Shown: piece after piece, positions 1 through 6,972 of the stretch
How positions within the stretch are numbered: the stretch's first letter is position 1
How the letters are laid out: every line of letters starts with the position of its first letter
The notes under the pieces: generated by a model
Databases searched by the model: none
What the model saw: the letters and a program-made list of their open reading frames with translations, nothing else
What the model was told of the DNA's origin: nothing
Assembly: GCA_964477445.1 (NCBI GenBank)
Contig: CAYZED010000017.1
Span: 1 to 60,054 of the forward strand
DNA: 60,054 nt
Source: CAYZED01 sp964477445
Lineage (GTDB): Bacteria > Bacillota > Clostridia > Lutisporales > Lutisporaceae
Direction: 5' to 3'
Made by a program: the position numbers and the translations under genes

Positions 1-228
1 ATAGTAATACTTTTAATGCAAATAGCGTTACTGGGAAGGCATAGTAATACTTTTAATGCAAATAGCTTTACTTGGAAGACATAGAAACACTTTTAATGCG
101 GATAGCGTTACTTGGAAGGCATAGTAATACTTTTAATGCAAATAGCGTTACAGGGAAGGCATAGAAATACTATTAATGCAAATAGCTTTACTTGGAAGGC
201 ATAGAAACACTTTTAATCTGTACGAATT
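1..228. repeat. Tandem array of about 5.5 copies of a 40-bp unit
   Basis: Units begin at 1, 41, 81, 121, 161 and 201, each starting ATAG(T/A)A(A/C)AC and ending GGAAG(G/A)C. They differ at only a few positions, and the last copy breaks off near 218. A further scrap (GATAGCGTTAC) recurs near 277-287. The unit length is not a multiple of three and the array has stops in the frames I checked, so it is noncoding. It runs off the left edge, so its full size is unknown. There are no spacers, so it is not a CRISPR array. Its role is unknown. Confidence 0.9.
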
Positions 229-269
229 TTCGTTATGTTAAATATTTATAACGAATTTGTTCGAAAATT
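225..269. repeat. Overlapping inverted repeats beside the tandem array
   Basis: AATTTTCG at 225-232 is the exact reverse complement of CGAAAATT at 262-269, and TTCGTTAT at 229-236 is the exact reverse complement of ATAACGAA at 248-255. The two pairings share bases 229-232, so they are alternative folds. The structure lies between the 40-bp array and the insertion-sequence remnant. Its function is unknown. Confidence 0.55.
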
Positions 270-295
270 AGTACGGGATAGCGTTACAAGCGGAC

Positions 296-350
296 GGGGC
301 TGTGTCATTAGTTTCGAATGAAACATGATGACCAGCCCCTTATTTTTGAG
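296..350. repeat. Hairpin repeat, copy 1 (next to transposase remnant)
   Basis: GGGGCTG at 296-302 pairs with CAGCCCC at 333-339, and an inner GTTTC/GAAAC stem encloses a short loop. It lies just beyond the 3' end of the transposase remnant, where an IS1182-type element end would be expected. A close copy stands alone at 33391-33434. The shared core runs from AGTTTCGAATGAAAC to the trailing TTATTTTTG. Confidence 0.7.
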
Positions 351-382
351 ATTTATGTGAATTGACGAAATAGGACAAAATA

Positions 383-982
383 TTAGGCGCTTTTCAGCGC
401 CAATTTTCTCATGTTATGAGCTAGACTGACCAATCCCCACTCAATAGTGGTTTTCTCTAATCCCTTAAGGGAAAATCTACGCAATCCAAGATTGCCCTTG
501 ATATCCCCAAAGGCAGTTTCAACCTCTATGCACCTTCTCTTTCGAAGAAGAATACCTTGCTCCGAGGTCAAGTTTTTCTTTGCCTGCTTCTACTCATTCA
601 GCCTTCGATTGATGTATATTTTCCTTATCGCATCAGGTTTGCTTGATTTCAAGCATTTATCCCTATATGGACAGTCGGTGCAATTTGTACTTTCGTATAC
701 TCGAATGAGACTCTCATATCCATTATCGCTCTTCTGCTTTTTCTCATATGAAAATAATAATGTGCGTCCAAATCCACAAACATAAAAATCGCCCTCTTCA
801 TCGTATTCCCAGTTCTGAACTCTAAGAATATCTTTTTTCCATTTCTTACTCGATTCTTTAAGAAATGTATTGTACTTTACATACCCATTCAATTTTTCTG
901 ACTCGAGATATTCATAATTTTCTTCACTGCCATATCCAGCATCTCCAATAATATTCTCTGGAAGCTTCCCATCAACGGTTCA
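383..982 (-). pseudogene. IS1182-family transposase remnant (5'-truncated, with nonsense codon)
   Basis: Only the C-terminal part of a DDE transposase survives. Reading on the minus strand from about 982, the protein begins inside the catalytic core (GDAGYGSEENYEYLE). It passes through a Cys-rich region (CTDCPYRDKC) and ends with VETAFGDIKGNLGLRRF, a typical IS1182-family C-terminus that carries the catalytic Glu. The frame is broken by an in-frame TAG at 590-592, where relatives usually have an aromatic residue, and the N-terminal half is missing. The two open pieces, 590-892 and 383-571, share one frame, so this is a nonsense mutation and not a frameshift. The element should be immobile on its own. 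Family assignment is from motif recognition. Confidence 0.82.
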
Positions 983-1054
983 CAGCGTTTTTGACAATAA
1001 TTATTTTATTCAATTGGATTCATAACAGCCACTATTTTGATGTGTTACAGGTGA

Positions 1055-1216
1055 GCGATTACGGCGAAGACTCGAAATCTTAACAGCAGTAATTCTAAAC
1101 AGATAAGAGGCATGGATGCCGAGAATTTCAATGTTTGAATGCAGGATGCATAGTTTTGAAATTCAAACTAATTTAGAATTACTTTATATGATTTATTAGT
1201 CGGAGCCGGTTAGCGA
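1055..1216. repeat. Long imperfect palindrome, MITE-like element A
   Basis: A perfect 12-bp inverted pair, AGTAATTCTAAA at 1088-1099 and TTTAGAATTACT at 1172-1183, continues outward as imperfect arms of about 45 nt that share GATTT, AGTC and CCG blocks. Inside, GAATTTCAA at 1123-1131 pairs with TTGAAATTC at 1156-1164 around a small TGCA/TGCA stem. A related element lies at 35231-35298. No open reading frame is present. It fills most of the gene-free stretch 983-1260. It is probably a small inverted-repeat element, though a structured RNA is possible. Confidence 0.65.
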
Positions 1217-1236
1217 ATCTGCAATACGTCAAAATT

Positions 1237-1261
1237 AAAGGGGGTGTTATGACACATCCCC
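1237..1261 (-). terminator. Probable terminator of the 1267-1821 gene
   Basis: On the minus strand, just past the stop codon, GGGGATGTG and CACCCCC form a GC-rich stem followed by TTTAATTTTG. Position and T-rich tail fit a Rho-independent terminator. Confidence 0.6.
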
Positions 1262-1266
1262 GCTTT

Positions 1267-1821
1267 CTATATCTTTCTAATCTTATCCATATAATATCTA
1301 ATCATTAAACTATAAGCATAATCGTAAATTAAGAAAACTATTTGTGCAATAAACCAAACTATAATTATTAATACACTATTCCTCAGTTCTGCACTAATAT
1401 TAATGTACGAAACTGGAATTTTAAATGAATTGATTATTTCTACTAGTGGCAATCCTAATGCCGAATAAATAAATACTAAAACAATTAAAACAATGTTAAA
1501 AAATACCAATTTCAATAGGTATTCCATGAATATTTTTCGTACTCCAGTTTCTATATAGCTCTTAACAATCGGATAGATTCCAAAAAACAAAATAAATGCA
1601 AATACTCCTCTAACGTTTCCAGATACGATTAAAAAAAGCAAAGAAGTAGATGCATAACATATAAGAGAGGTTCTTAGGTCAAACTCTAATAACAAAACCG
1701 CCATAGGTAGAGAAGACAACGCCAAAAGAAAAAGCCTACCTGTAGGTGCCAACATAGCTATATACAAAAGCACTACTGAAACTGCAACAAGTATACCTCC
1801 ATATGCGAGTTTTTTATTCAT
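1267..1821 (-). CDS. Hypothetical membrane protein, about 5 membrane segments
   Basis: I do not recognise a named family with confidence. The 184-residue protein is almost entirely hydrophobic. Segments run at about residues 5-27, 35-50, 55-85, 100-125 and 145-172, and short charged loops (SYIETGVRKIF; MDKIRKI at the C-terminus) separate or end them. The compact all-helical layout recalls small ECF-transporter substrate-binding (S) components, but I see no substrate motif and no energizing module nearby. It is the last gene of the minus-strand group with the J-domain, DUF5685 and Ppx genes, and a terminator-like hairpin follows. A spacer of about 130 nt holding three 20-bp repeats separates it from the J-domain gene. 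Confidence 0.6.
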   Translation of the reverse strand: MNKKLAYGGILVAVSVVLLYIAMLAPTGRLFLLALSSLPMAVLLLEFDLRTSLICYASTSLLFLIVSGNVRGVFAFILFFGIYPIVKSYIETGVRKIFMEYLLKLVFFNIVLIVLVFIYSALGLPLVEIINSFKIPVSYINISAELRNSVLIIIVWFIAQIVFLIYDYAYSLMIRYYMDKIRKI

Positions 1822-1862
1822 ATTTTTTACCTGTTAATCCAATCTATTTTAATAGTCATTAT

Positions 1863-1922
1863 ATTTCATTAGTCTAAATTACATTTCATTAGTCAAAATT
1901 AAATTTCTTTAGTCCAAATTAC
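1863..1922. repeat. Three tandem 20-bp repeats
   Basis: ATTTC(A/T)TTAGTC(T/A/C)AAATTA(C/A) occurs head to tail at 1863-1882, 1883-1902 and 1903-1922, in the spacer between the membrane protein and J-domain genes. It is noncoding and of unknown role. Confidence 0.8.
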
Positions 1923-1954
1923 ATTATAACAACTTAATCTATCTATAAATGCGC

Positions 1955-2599
1955 TTAAAAACAATCAATCATACCACCATCACAGCAGCAGTCTGCGCAA
2001 ATTAGACACTGGCACATCTGACACATATCCATGCCGCCACCACCACGTCTGGCATAACTCATATTATTAAAATTATTATTTTGTCCTGCCATCTGGTTTA
2101 ATGCCTGTCTGTATTCGTAATTGCTTGGTTCAAGATTAACGGCTGTTTGTATTGACTGTAATGCTTCGTTATACCAACCTTTTCTGCTGAAAACTAGACC
2201 CTTTAAATAATACCATTCTGCGTTTCTAATATTTGAAAAATCAAGTACTTTTTCAGCTTCTTGAATTCTATTGTTAAAAATCATTTGTCTAATTTCTGAA
2301 AAATTTGTTGAAGCTTCTTGATATCCTGCACTTTGTTTATTAGAATTTTGGGTACTTCCTTGGTTCTTTGAATATTGTCTTCCTTGAGCTCCCGAATTAT
2401 TCTCGCTGTTTTGACGTTTAGAAATTTCATCATATGCGTGATTTATTTCTTTTAGTTTTTCTTCTGCTAAATCAGAAAGTGGGTGATTTGAATATTGGTC
2501 AGGGTGATATTTTCTTACTAACTCTCTATAAGCTTTCTTTACGGTCTCAAAATCCGCACCTTCTCTTACTCCTAATACCTCATATGGACTGTTTGCCAT
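1955..2599 (-). CDS. J-domain protein with TPR-like region and C-terminal Cys cluster
   Basis: Residues 1-62 form a DnaJ J-domain with the HPD tripeptide at 32-34, which stimulates Hsp70 ATPase. A low-complexity Gln/Asn/Ser linker (about 63-95) follows. Then comes a TPR-like helical pair (about 100-165, with the WYYLKGLVFSRKGWYNEAL pattern) and a tail with eight cysteines in the last 22 residues, arranged as CxxCxCxxCxxCCC plus one more. Classical DnaJ zinc fingers and the substrate-binding barrel are absent, so this is a specialised co-chaperone. The Cys cluster probably binds metal (inference). The gene follows the DUF5685 gene by about 24 nt and is likely co-transcribed with it. Confidence 0.8.
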   Translation of the reverse strand: MANSPYEVLGVREGADFETVKKAYRELVRKYHPDQYSNHPLSDLAEEKLKEINHAYDEISKRQNSENNSGAQGRQYSKNQGSTQNSNKQSAGYQEASTNFSEIRQMIFNNRIQEAEKVLDFSNIRNAEWYYLKGLVFSRKGWYNEALQSIQTAVNLEPSNYEYRQALNQMAGQNNNFNNMSYARRGGGGMDMCQMCQCLICADCCCDGGMIDCF

Positions 2600-2623
2600 T
2601 ATCTTTACAACTTCCCTTCAAAA

Positions 2624-3553
2624 TTAATTATTACATTTATCGTTACATGTCTTGTATAGTATTTCTTTCATCTTTTTTTGCATTCCCAAATATACGATGT
2701 TCTCTAAGATACCTTTATTTGATTCATTCATAAGTTCAAGTGATTTACCAATTTGACTAAGACAACTCTCAAGGATAAATTCTGTATTTGCTCTAAAAGT
2801 CTCTTTTATCCTTTCAAACTCTTCTACATCTATTTCTTCGTGTTTTTTTACTACATTCTCTTTGTCGCATATTTTTGACATTTCAATAAATGGATTATAG
2901 TGTTTTTTTTCTATATCAATTTTAATATCGTCATACGCATCAAGCGTATATATCCATTTACCTAAGTTATACCCAATCCATTCCATTAATCTTTCAACTT
3001 TTTCGTCAGTTTTTTTACTAAGTTTCATGTAACCAACTTTCAAAATTTCTGCTATCATTCTAGCTGTAGGATCTGCTGCTATATCAATACTGCTCTCATG
3101 CCTATCCTCTAATTCTTTTTGAGTTTTCATAGCTTCATAAACAAATTTATCAACGTCAAAAATCCTCTTTAAAGATCTGTTCCTCGCTGATGAAAACAAT
3201 GGATATAGCATTCGCGATTTCAGTGACCCATCATCGTCTATATCATCTTTTATTTTATAAAATGTTAATAATGTATTAATATCTGCTGCATAATCTAGCG
3301 CTTTGGAATTTTTGATTATATTTTTTTTTACAATCGGATTAGCTATACATACTTCTTTATGAAGCTCTGGTATTTCTCCAATTATTGATGACAATAGAAT
3401 ACCGATGAAAACTGTATCATAATTTAATGAGATTCTCGATGTAATCCCTGAATTTCTACCCATAGATTTACATACACCACAATAAAATGCTCTAAACAAC
3501 TCATATTCCTTAATTTTCATTTCCGGTTTATCCGGAATGACATATCCAAACAT
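2624..3553 (-). CDS. DUF5685 family protein
   Basis: The 309-residue protein begins MFGYVIPDKPEMKIKEYELF and carries a CxxC pair at Cys25 and Cys28 (YCGVCK), followed by a largely helical body. This N-terminus matches DUF5685, a family of unknown function common in Clostridia and often found beside J-domain proteins. There is no signal peptide, so it is cytoplasmic. Neighbours are ppx upstream (gap about 50 nt) and the Cys-cluster J-domain gene downstream. A joint role in folding or metal-site assembly is plausible but is inference from context only. Confidence 0.72.
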   Translation of the reverse strand: MFGYVIPDKPEMKIKEYELFRAFYCGVCKSMGRNSGITSRISLNYDTVFIGILLSSIIGEIPELHKEVCIANPIVKKNIIKNSKALDYAADINTLLTFYKIKDDIDDDGSLKSRMLYPLFSSARNRSLKRIFDVDKFVYEAMKTQKELEDRHESSIDIAADPTARMIAEILKVGYMKLSKKTDEKVERLMEWIGYNLGKWIYTLDAYDDIKIDIEKKHYNPFIEMSKICDKENVVKKHEEIDVEEFERIKETFRANTEFILESCLSQIGKSLELMNESNKGILENIVYLGMQKKMKEILYKTCNDKCNN

Positions 3554-3604
3554 AGTACTCCATTTCTTTTTTATTCAAACCTTACAAAATATCTATTACT
3601 GACG

Positions 3605-5098
3605 CTAAACTAAAATCGCTCTAATATTAAGTGTGTCTTCAAACTCTGACATATATCTGTTACTTTCTGACTGTTCAAGTGACCAATCTCCTTCACAAAA
3701 TGCCTCAAAGACTATTATATCTCCGTTTCTTTTTATCTTCAATTCTTTTATGAGTTGTTGTTTGCTTCTGTCCAACCTGTCCGCTAACTCTAATATGGCT
3801 GTCATCTGCTGTAATATTTCTTTTTCTTTGATGGAAACTATATCAGAGTGTTTAACAATATATTCGCCAATTTTTTCTTTTTCAAATTTAGACGCTACGA
3901 TTGATACCTTCACTAAATCTTCATGACTAATTCCAAAAATCGGACTGTTAATAATCAAATGATATGTGTGCATTTCCTTATTCTCGAAGCTAATATAAAT
4001 ACCAGCGTCATGTAATTGTGATGCAAGTGAAAGTACATCCTCCCATTTTGTTCCTTCAAGTATCCCTATTTCTTTAAGTTCACTATATATATTTAATGCT
4101 ATTTTATTTACGTGTTTTGAGTGATTAGTATTCAATTTATAGAGTTTTGCGATATTATCTATACTAAACTGACAAATGTCTCCTAGCGAAACCATGTCAT
4201 ATTTATTGAGATAATATTCGTAAAAAAGCCCTCCCCTAATTCCATTATTACAAACCAAAAACTCATTAGTTTCCAAAACTTTAATTAAGTTCTTAATTAT
4301 TATTGCACCTGTCAAAATGACATCAGCTCTATCTTTAGGCAATCCTACTATATGTTTTCTATCTTCTATGTCCTTTTTTATTAGCTCTTCACAAAGTGAT
4401 GTTATCTTTTTTCTTCGTACTGAAAAATTATAACTACTATTAATGCTATAATCAAGATTTGCTCTAATCATATCCCCAAGTACCTTAGCCGTTCCACCAA
4501 CTGCAATCACTGGATATTCATTCCCTTTAATTAACCAATCTATCTTACTAATTTCATTGAAAATAAACTCTTCCATTGCGTTACCCGCATATAAACCAAA
4601 TCTTTCGGTCAAAATTACTACACCTATCGGCAAACTAACAGATTTGACATTTTTTTTATCTATAAAGAGCGTGATTTCTGTGCTAGCGCCGCCTATATCT
4701 ACCACATAGCCACTATCCTCTTTTAATGTTGAGAAAACTGCTTTAAGGCCTAATTCTGCCTCTCTGTTGCCAGATATTATTTGAAATTGGATCCCAGTTT
4801 CTTCATATACCATATCAACAAAATATTTCCCATTAAATGCATTTCTAGCAGCTGCTGTCGTAACAGCAATAACGTTCATTACCCTCCATGAAATAATTAT
4901 TCCTTTAAAAAGTTTAATCATTTCTATAGTTCTATTCATTGCTTCGGCTTTTAAAAGATTATCTGTAGACATATTTTCTGACAATCTAACAGTCTCACTT
5001 AATTCATTAATAATCTTAAAACTGCCATCATTAGCAATTTCAATTATATTCATCCTTAAAGCATTTGATCCTAAATCTACAATTGCAATTCGTTCCAT
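3605..5098 (-). CDS. ppx: Exopolyphosphatase / guanosine pentaphosphate phosphohydrolase (Ppx/GppA)
   Basis: This ASKHA-fold phosphatase releases phosphate from polyphosphate or converts pppGpp to ppGpp. The N-terminal phosphate-binding loop IVDLGSNALRM (residues 4-14) and the second loop VDIGGASTE (about 133-141) are intact, as is TTAAARNA in between. The C-terminal third (about 310-497) is an HD-type helical domain with NHSKHV and QLHDAG. The 497-residue length suits the long Ppx form. The start is the first ATG; the upstream region is AT-rich with no strong Shine-Dalgarno sequence seen. It lies upstream of the DUF5685 and J-domain genes on the same strand. Two pst operons elsewhere in the window fit a phosphate-storage role. 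Confidence 0.85.
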   Translation of the reverse strand: MERIAIVDLGSNALRMNIIEIANDGSFKIINELSETVRLSENMSTDNLLKAEAMNRTIEMIKLFKGIIISWRVMNVIAVTTAAARNAFNGKYFVDMVYEETGIQFQIISGNREAELGLKAVFSTLKEDSGYVVDIGGASTEITLFIDKKNVKSVSLPIGVVILTERFGLYAGNAMEEFIFNEISKIDWLIKGNEYPVIAVGGTAKVLGDMIRANLDYSINSSYNFSVRRKKITSLCEELIKKDIEDRKHIVGLPKDRADVILTGAIIIKNLIKVLETNEFLVCNNGIRGGLFYEYYLNKYDMVSLGDICQFSIDNIAKLYKLNTNHSKHVNKIALNIYSELKEIGILEGTKWEDVLSLASQLHDAGIYISFENKEMHTYHLIINSPIFGISHEDLVKVSIVASKFEKEKIGEYIVKHSDIVSIKEKEILQQMTAILELADRLDRSKQQLIKELKIKRNGDIIVFEAFCEGDWSLEQSESNRYMSEFEDTLNIRAILV

Positions 5099-5236
5099 AT
5101 AATGCCTTCTTCCATATAGATTTTTGTAACCAAGATAATTATACTTTAAAAAAAAATATACTAAAAGAAAAATATTACATGCTCAAAGAAAAATAACAAT
5201 GTCGGCTTCAAACTATATCCTTAAATTGAATTGAAA

Positions 5237-5256
5237 AAGGACGGTTTCCCGTCCTT
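5237..5256 (-). terminator. Rho-independent terminator
   Basis: AAGGACGG at 5237-5244 and CCGTCCTT at 5249-5256 form a perfect 8-bp stem with a 4-nt loop. On the minus strand it is followed by TTTC, so it would end transcription from the P-loop gene at 5323-5730. Confidence 0.8.
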
Positions 5257-5322
5257 AATAATTTATATTAACTCCCTATTTAATTGTCTACTGATAAGGT
5301 TCATAAAATTATTTTTCTAAAA

Positions 5323-5730
5323 TTACAAATATCTTTTCAGTGAATCAGGAATATTCTTTCCAATCTTACTAGCGCTGACTATGAATTTAACTCCAAATTT
5401 ATTTGTTAGAGTTTCTAAATGATTTATAAAATCAAGTGTATTAGTTTCATCTGCTTCATCAATCTGTTTTTGGCCGTCAATAAATATCGAGTCGATATCA
5501 AAGTTTTGGGAGATTACACCGCATAAGAATCCATAAAAGGATCTCGTGGTGTCAATATTAAAATCCGCTGTTTCTACTAGTCTGATACTCTTATCAAGGT
5601 CATAAATATGATTTCTGTTCTTATCAACAAATACCACCGAGCCTTTTGATTCTAAACTTAATTTGTTTGCGAGATCGATCATTTCCTTTGTTTTTCCGGA
5701 GCCTTTTTCACCTAAAATAAACTTAACCAT
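5323..5730 (-). CDS. Small P-loop NTPase-like protein of unknown function
   Basis: The 135-residue cytoplasmic protein has a Walker A motif GEKGSGKT at residues 7-14. Hydrophobic strands resembling an NTPase core follow (VVFVDKN, SIFIDG with a possible Walker B Asp, VKFIVSAS). It is much shorter than complete AAA or ABC ATPases. Relatives in Clostridia are often labelled ATP-binding or PilT-like without functional evidence. It has its own terminator downstream, and about 130 AT-rich nucleotides separate it from the DUF402 gene upstream. The ATG at 5728-5730 is preceded by GGGGG (the minus-strand reading of CCCCC), a usable ribosome site. Confidence 0.65.
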   Translation of the reverse strand: MVKFILGEKGSGKTKEMIDLANKLSLESKGSVVFVDKNRNHIYDLDKSIRLVETADFNIDTTRSFYGFLCGVISQNFDIDSIFIDGQKQIDEADETNTLDFINHLETLTNKFGVKFIVSASKIGKNIPDSLKRYL

Positions 5731-5861
5731 GTTAATTACCCCCTATCTATTATATCGATCCTAATACACTAAAATTAATAATGTATTAACGTTAATTTCA
5801 TTTTACACGTTTTCATGTTAACTTAGCAAGTCTAAAATTCTCAATTTCAGTTATTTTATAA

Positions 5862-6398
5862 TTATATGCGAGCAAGTTCAATTTTCTTAGTTTGTGAATG
5901 AGTATATTTTTCTTGTAGCTTTTTAATAAACATGTCAATATCAAAATTTTCATAATAACCTTTTAGAACAGTATCGAGACCATTAAGAGCATTTCTCGAA
6001 TCGTTTTCATCAAGCTCTTTTCTAGCAATAGCATCTGCAAACTCATCAATATCGACCACATAATATTTATGATTCAACTTAATCACAAAATCAATATATA
6101 AGTCTTTTATTATCCAAAATTCATTATTTTTTTCAACACTTACCATATCAACATAATATCTATATAAATCATCTGATGGATTTGAGCCTTCTTTATAATA
6201 CAACTTGTAAATACCAATATTATCTTCAGGAAATAAATGGTAATCGATTTTCGAGTAAAATGCGTGACCAATATAATCTCTGGAATAATTCAGATAATTG
6301 TCGTATACATCTAATCTGATAATAGGATAATCATGTCTCCTATCATCTTTCCTTACACTCTCAAACATCTCTTTAAAATATATAAAAGTATTTTTCAC
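5862..6398 (-). CDS. DUF402 domain protein
   Basis: The 178-residue protein carries the DUF402 pattern. A Tyr-Tyr-Val-Asp strand (RYYVDMV) precedes FWIIKDLYIDFVI, then YYVVDIDEFADAIARKEL with the conserved DxDE. Characterised relatives are metal-dependent nucleoside di- and triphosphatases of the Ntdp/FomD type, so phosphatase activity on a nucleotide is likely but unproven here. It starts 10 nt after the stop of the HD-domain gene, which indicates co-transcription with the HD protein and the sensor kinase. Confidence 0.75.
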   Translation of the reverse strand: MKNTFIYFKEMFESVRKDDRRHDYPIIRLDVYDNYLNYSRDYIGHAFYSKIDYHLFPEDNIGIYKLYYKEGSNPSDDLYRYYVDMVSVEKNNEFWIIKDLYIDFVIKLNHKYYVVDIDEFADAIARKELDENDSRNALNGLDTVLKGYYENFDIDMFIKKLQEKYTHSQTKKIELARI

Positions 6399-6408
6399 TT
6401 TTAGCCTC

Positions 6409-6972
6409 CTACAAACCTAATTCCGAAGCGATTTCAGTCATTGAAGCTAAAGCAATCTCCGCAAATTCTTCAAAAGGAATGTTAATATGCTCAATCGACT
6501 TCATAGCTGCTCTATTAGCTCCTGCGGCAAATCTTAACTCACCCATTCTTTTTGTAATAGATTTTAATTTTACACTAGTAATTTTTTTATCTGGATAGAT
6601 TAGAGCGATCGCTGTAATAAAACCCGAAATTGGGTCTGCTGCATACAGTGCTCTATCTAAGTCGGACTTGATTTCGACTCCTGTTTTTTCGTTATGAGCC
6701 ATTATTGCTTGATAAAATGTTTCATCCCCAAAAGCTTCAGACTTAAGTATTTCAACTGTTTTTAATCCATGAATCTCTGGATTTACTTCATAATCAACAA
6801 TATCAGCATCTAAATCGTGCAGTAACCCTGCCATTCCCCAAAGATTGTCATCCTTAACATTAAGTCTTTTTGATAACCCTTTCATGATGGCCTCAACAGC
6901 CAATGAATGTTTAATTAGATGTTCGCTTTTTATGTATTTTCTTAATAAATTTAGCGCGACTTCTCTTTCCAT
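6409..6972 (-). CDS. HD (HDIG-type) domain phosphohydrolase-like protein
   Basis: This cytoplasmic protein of 187 residues has His22 and the doublet His52-Asp53 (LLHDLDAD), then MAHNEKTG and YAADP, the metal ligands expected of HD hydrolases. The length matches a widespread stand-alone HD family in Clostridia with no settled substrate. Its ATG directly abuts the stop codon of the upstream kinase gene. Its ribosome site GGAGG lies inside the kinase's last codons, 6 nt before the start, so translation is probably coupled. Confidence 0.8.
   Translation of the reverse strand: MEREVALNLLRKYIKSEHLIKHSLAVEAIMKGLSKRLNVKDDNLWGMAGLLHDLDADIVDYEVNPEIHGLKTVEILKSEAFGDETFYQAIMAHNEKTGVEIKSDLDRALYAADPISGFITAIALIYPDKKITSVKLKSITKRMGELRFAAGANRAAMKSIEHINIPFEEFAEIALASMTEIASELGL

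Noticed and set aside
1..228. CRISPR array
   Set aside because: Units are contiguous with no unique spacers.
447..785. Plus-strand gene of 112 codons
   Set aside because: Antisense to the transposase remnant, with no ribosome site or family match.
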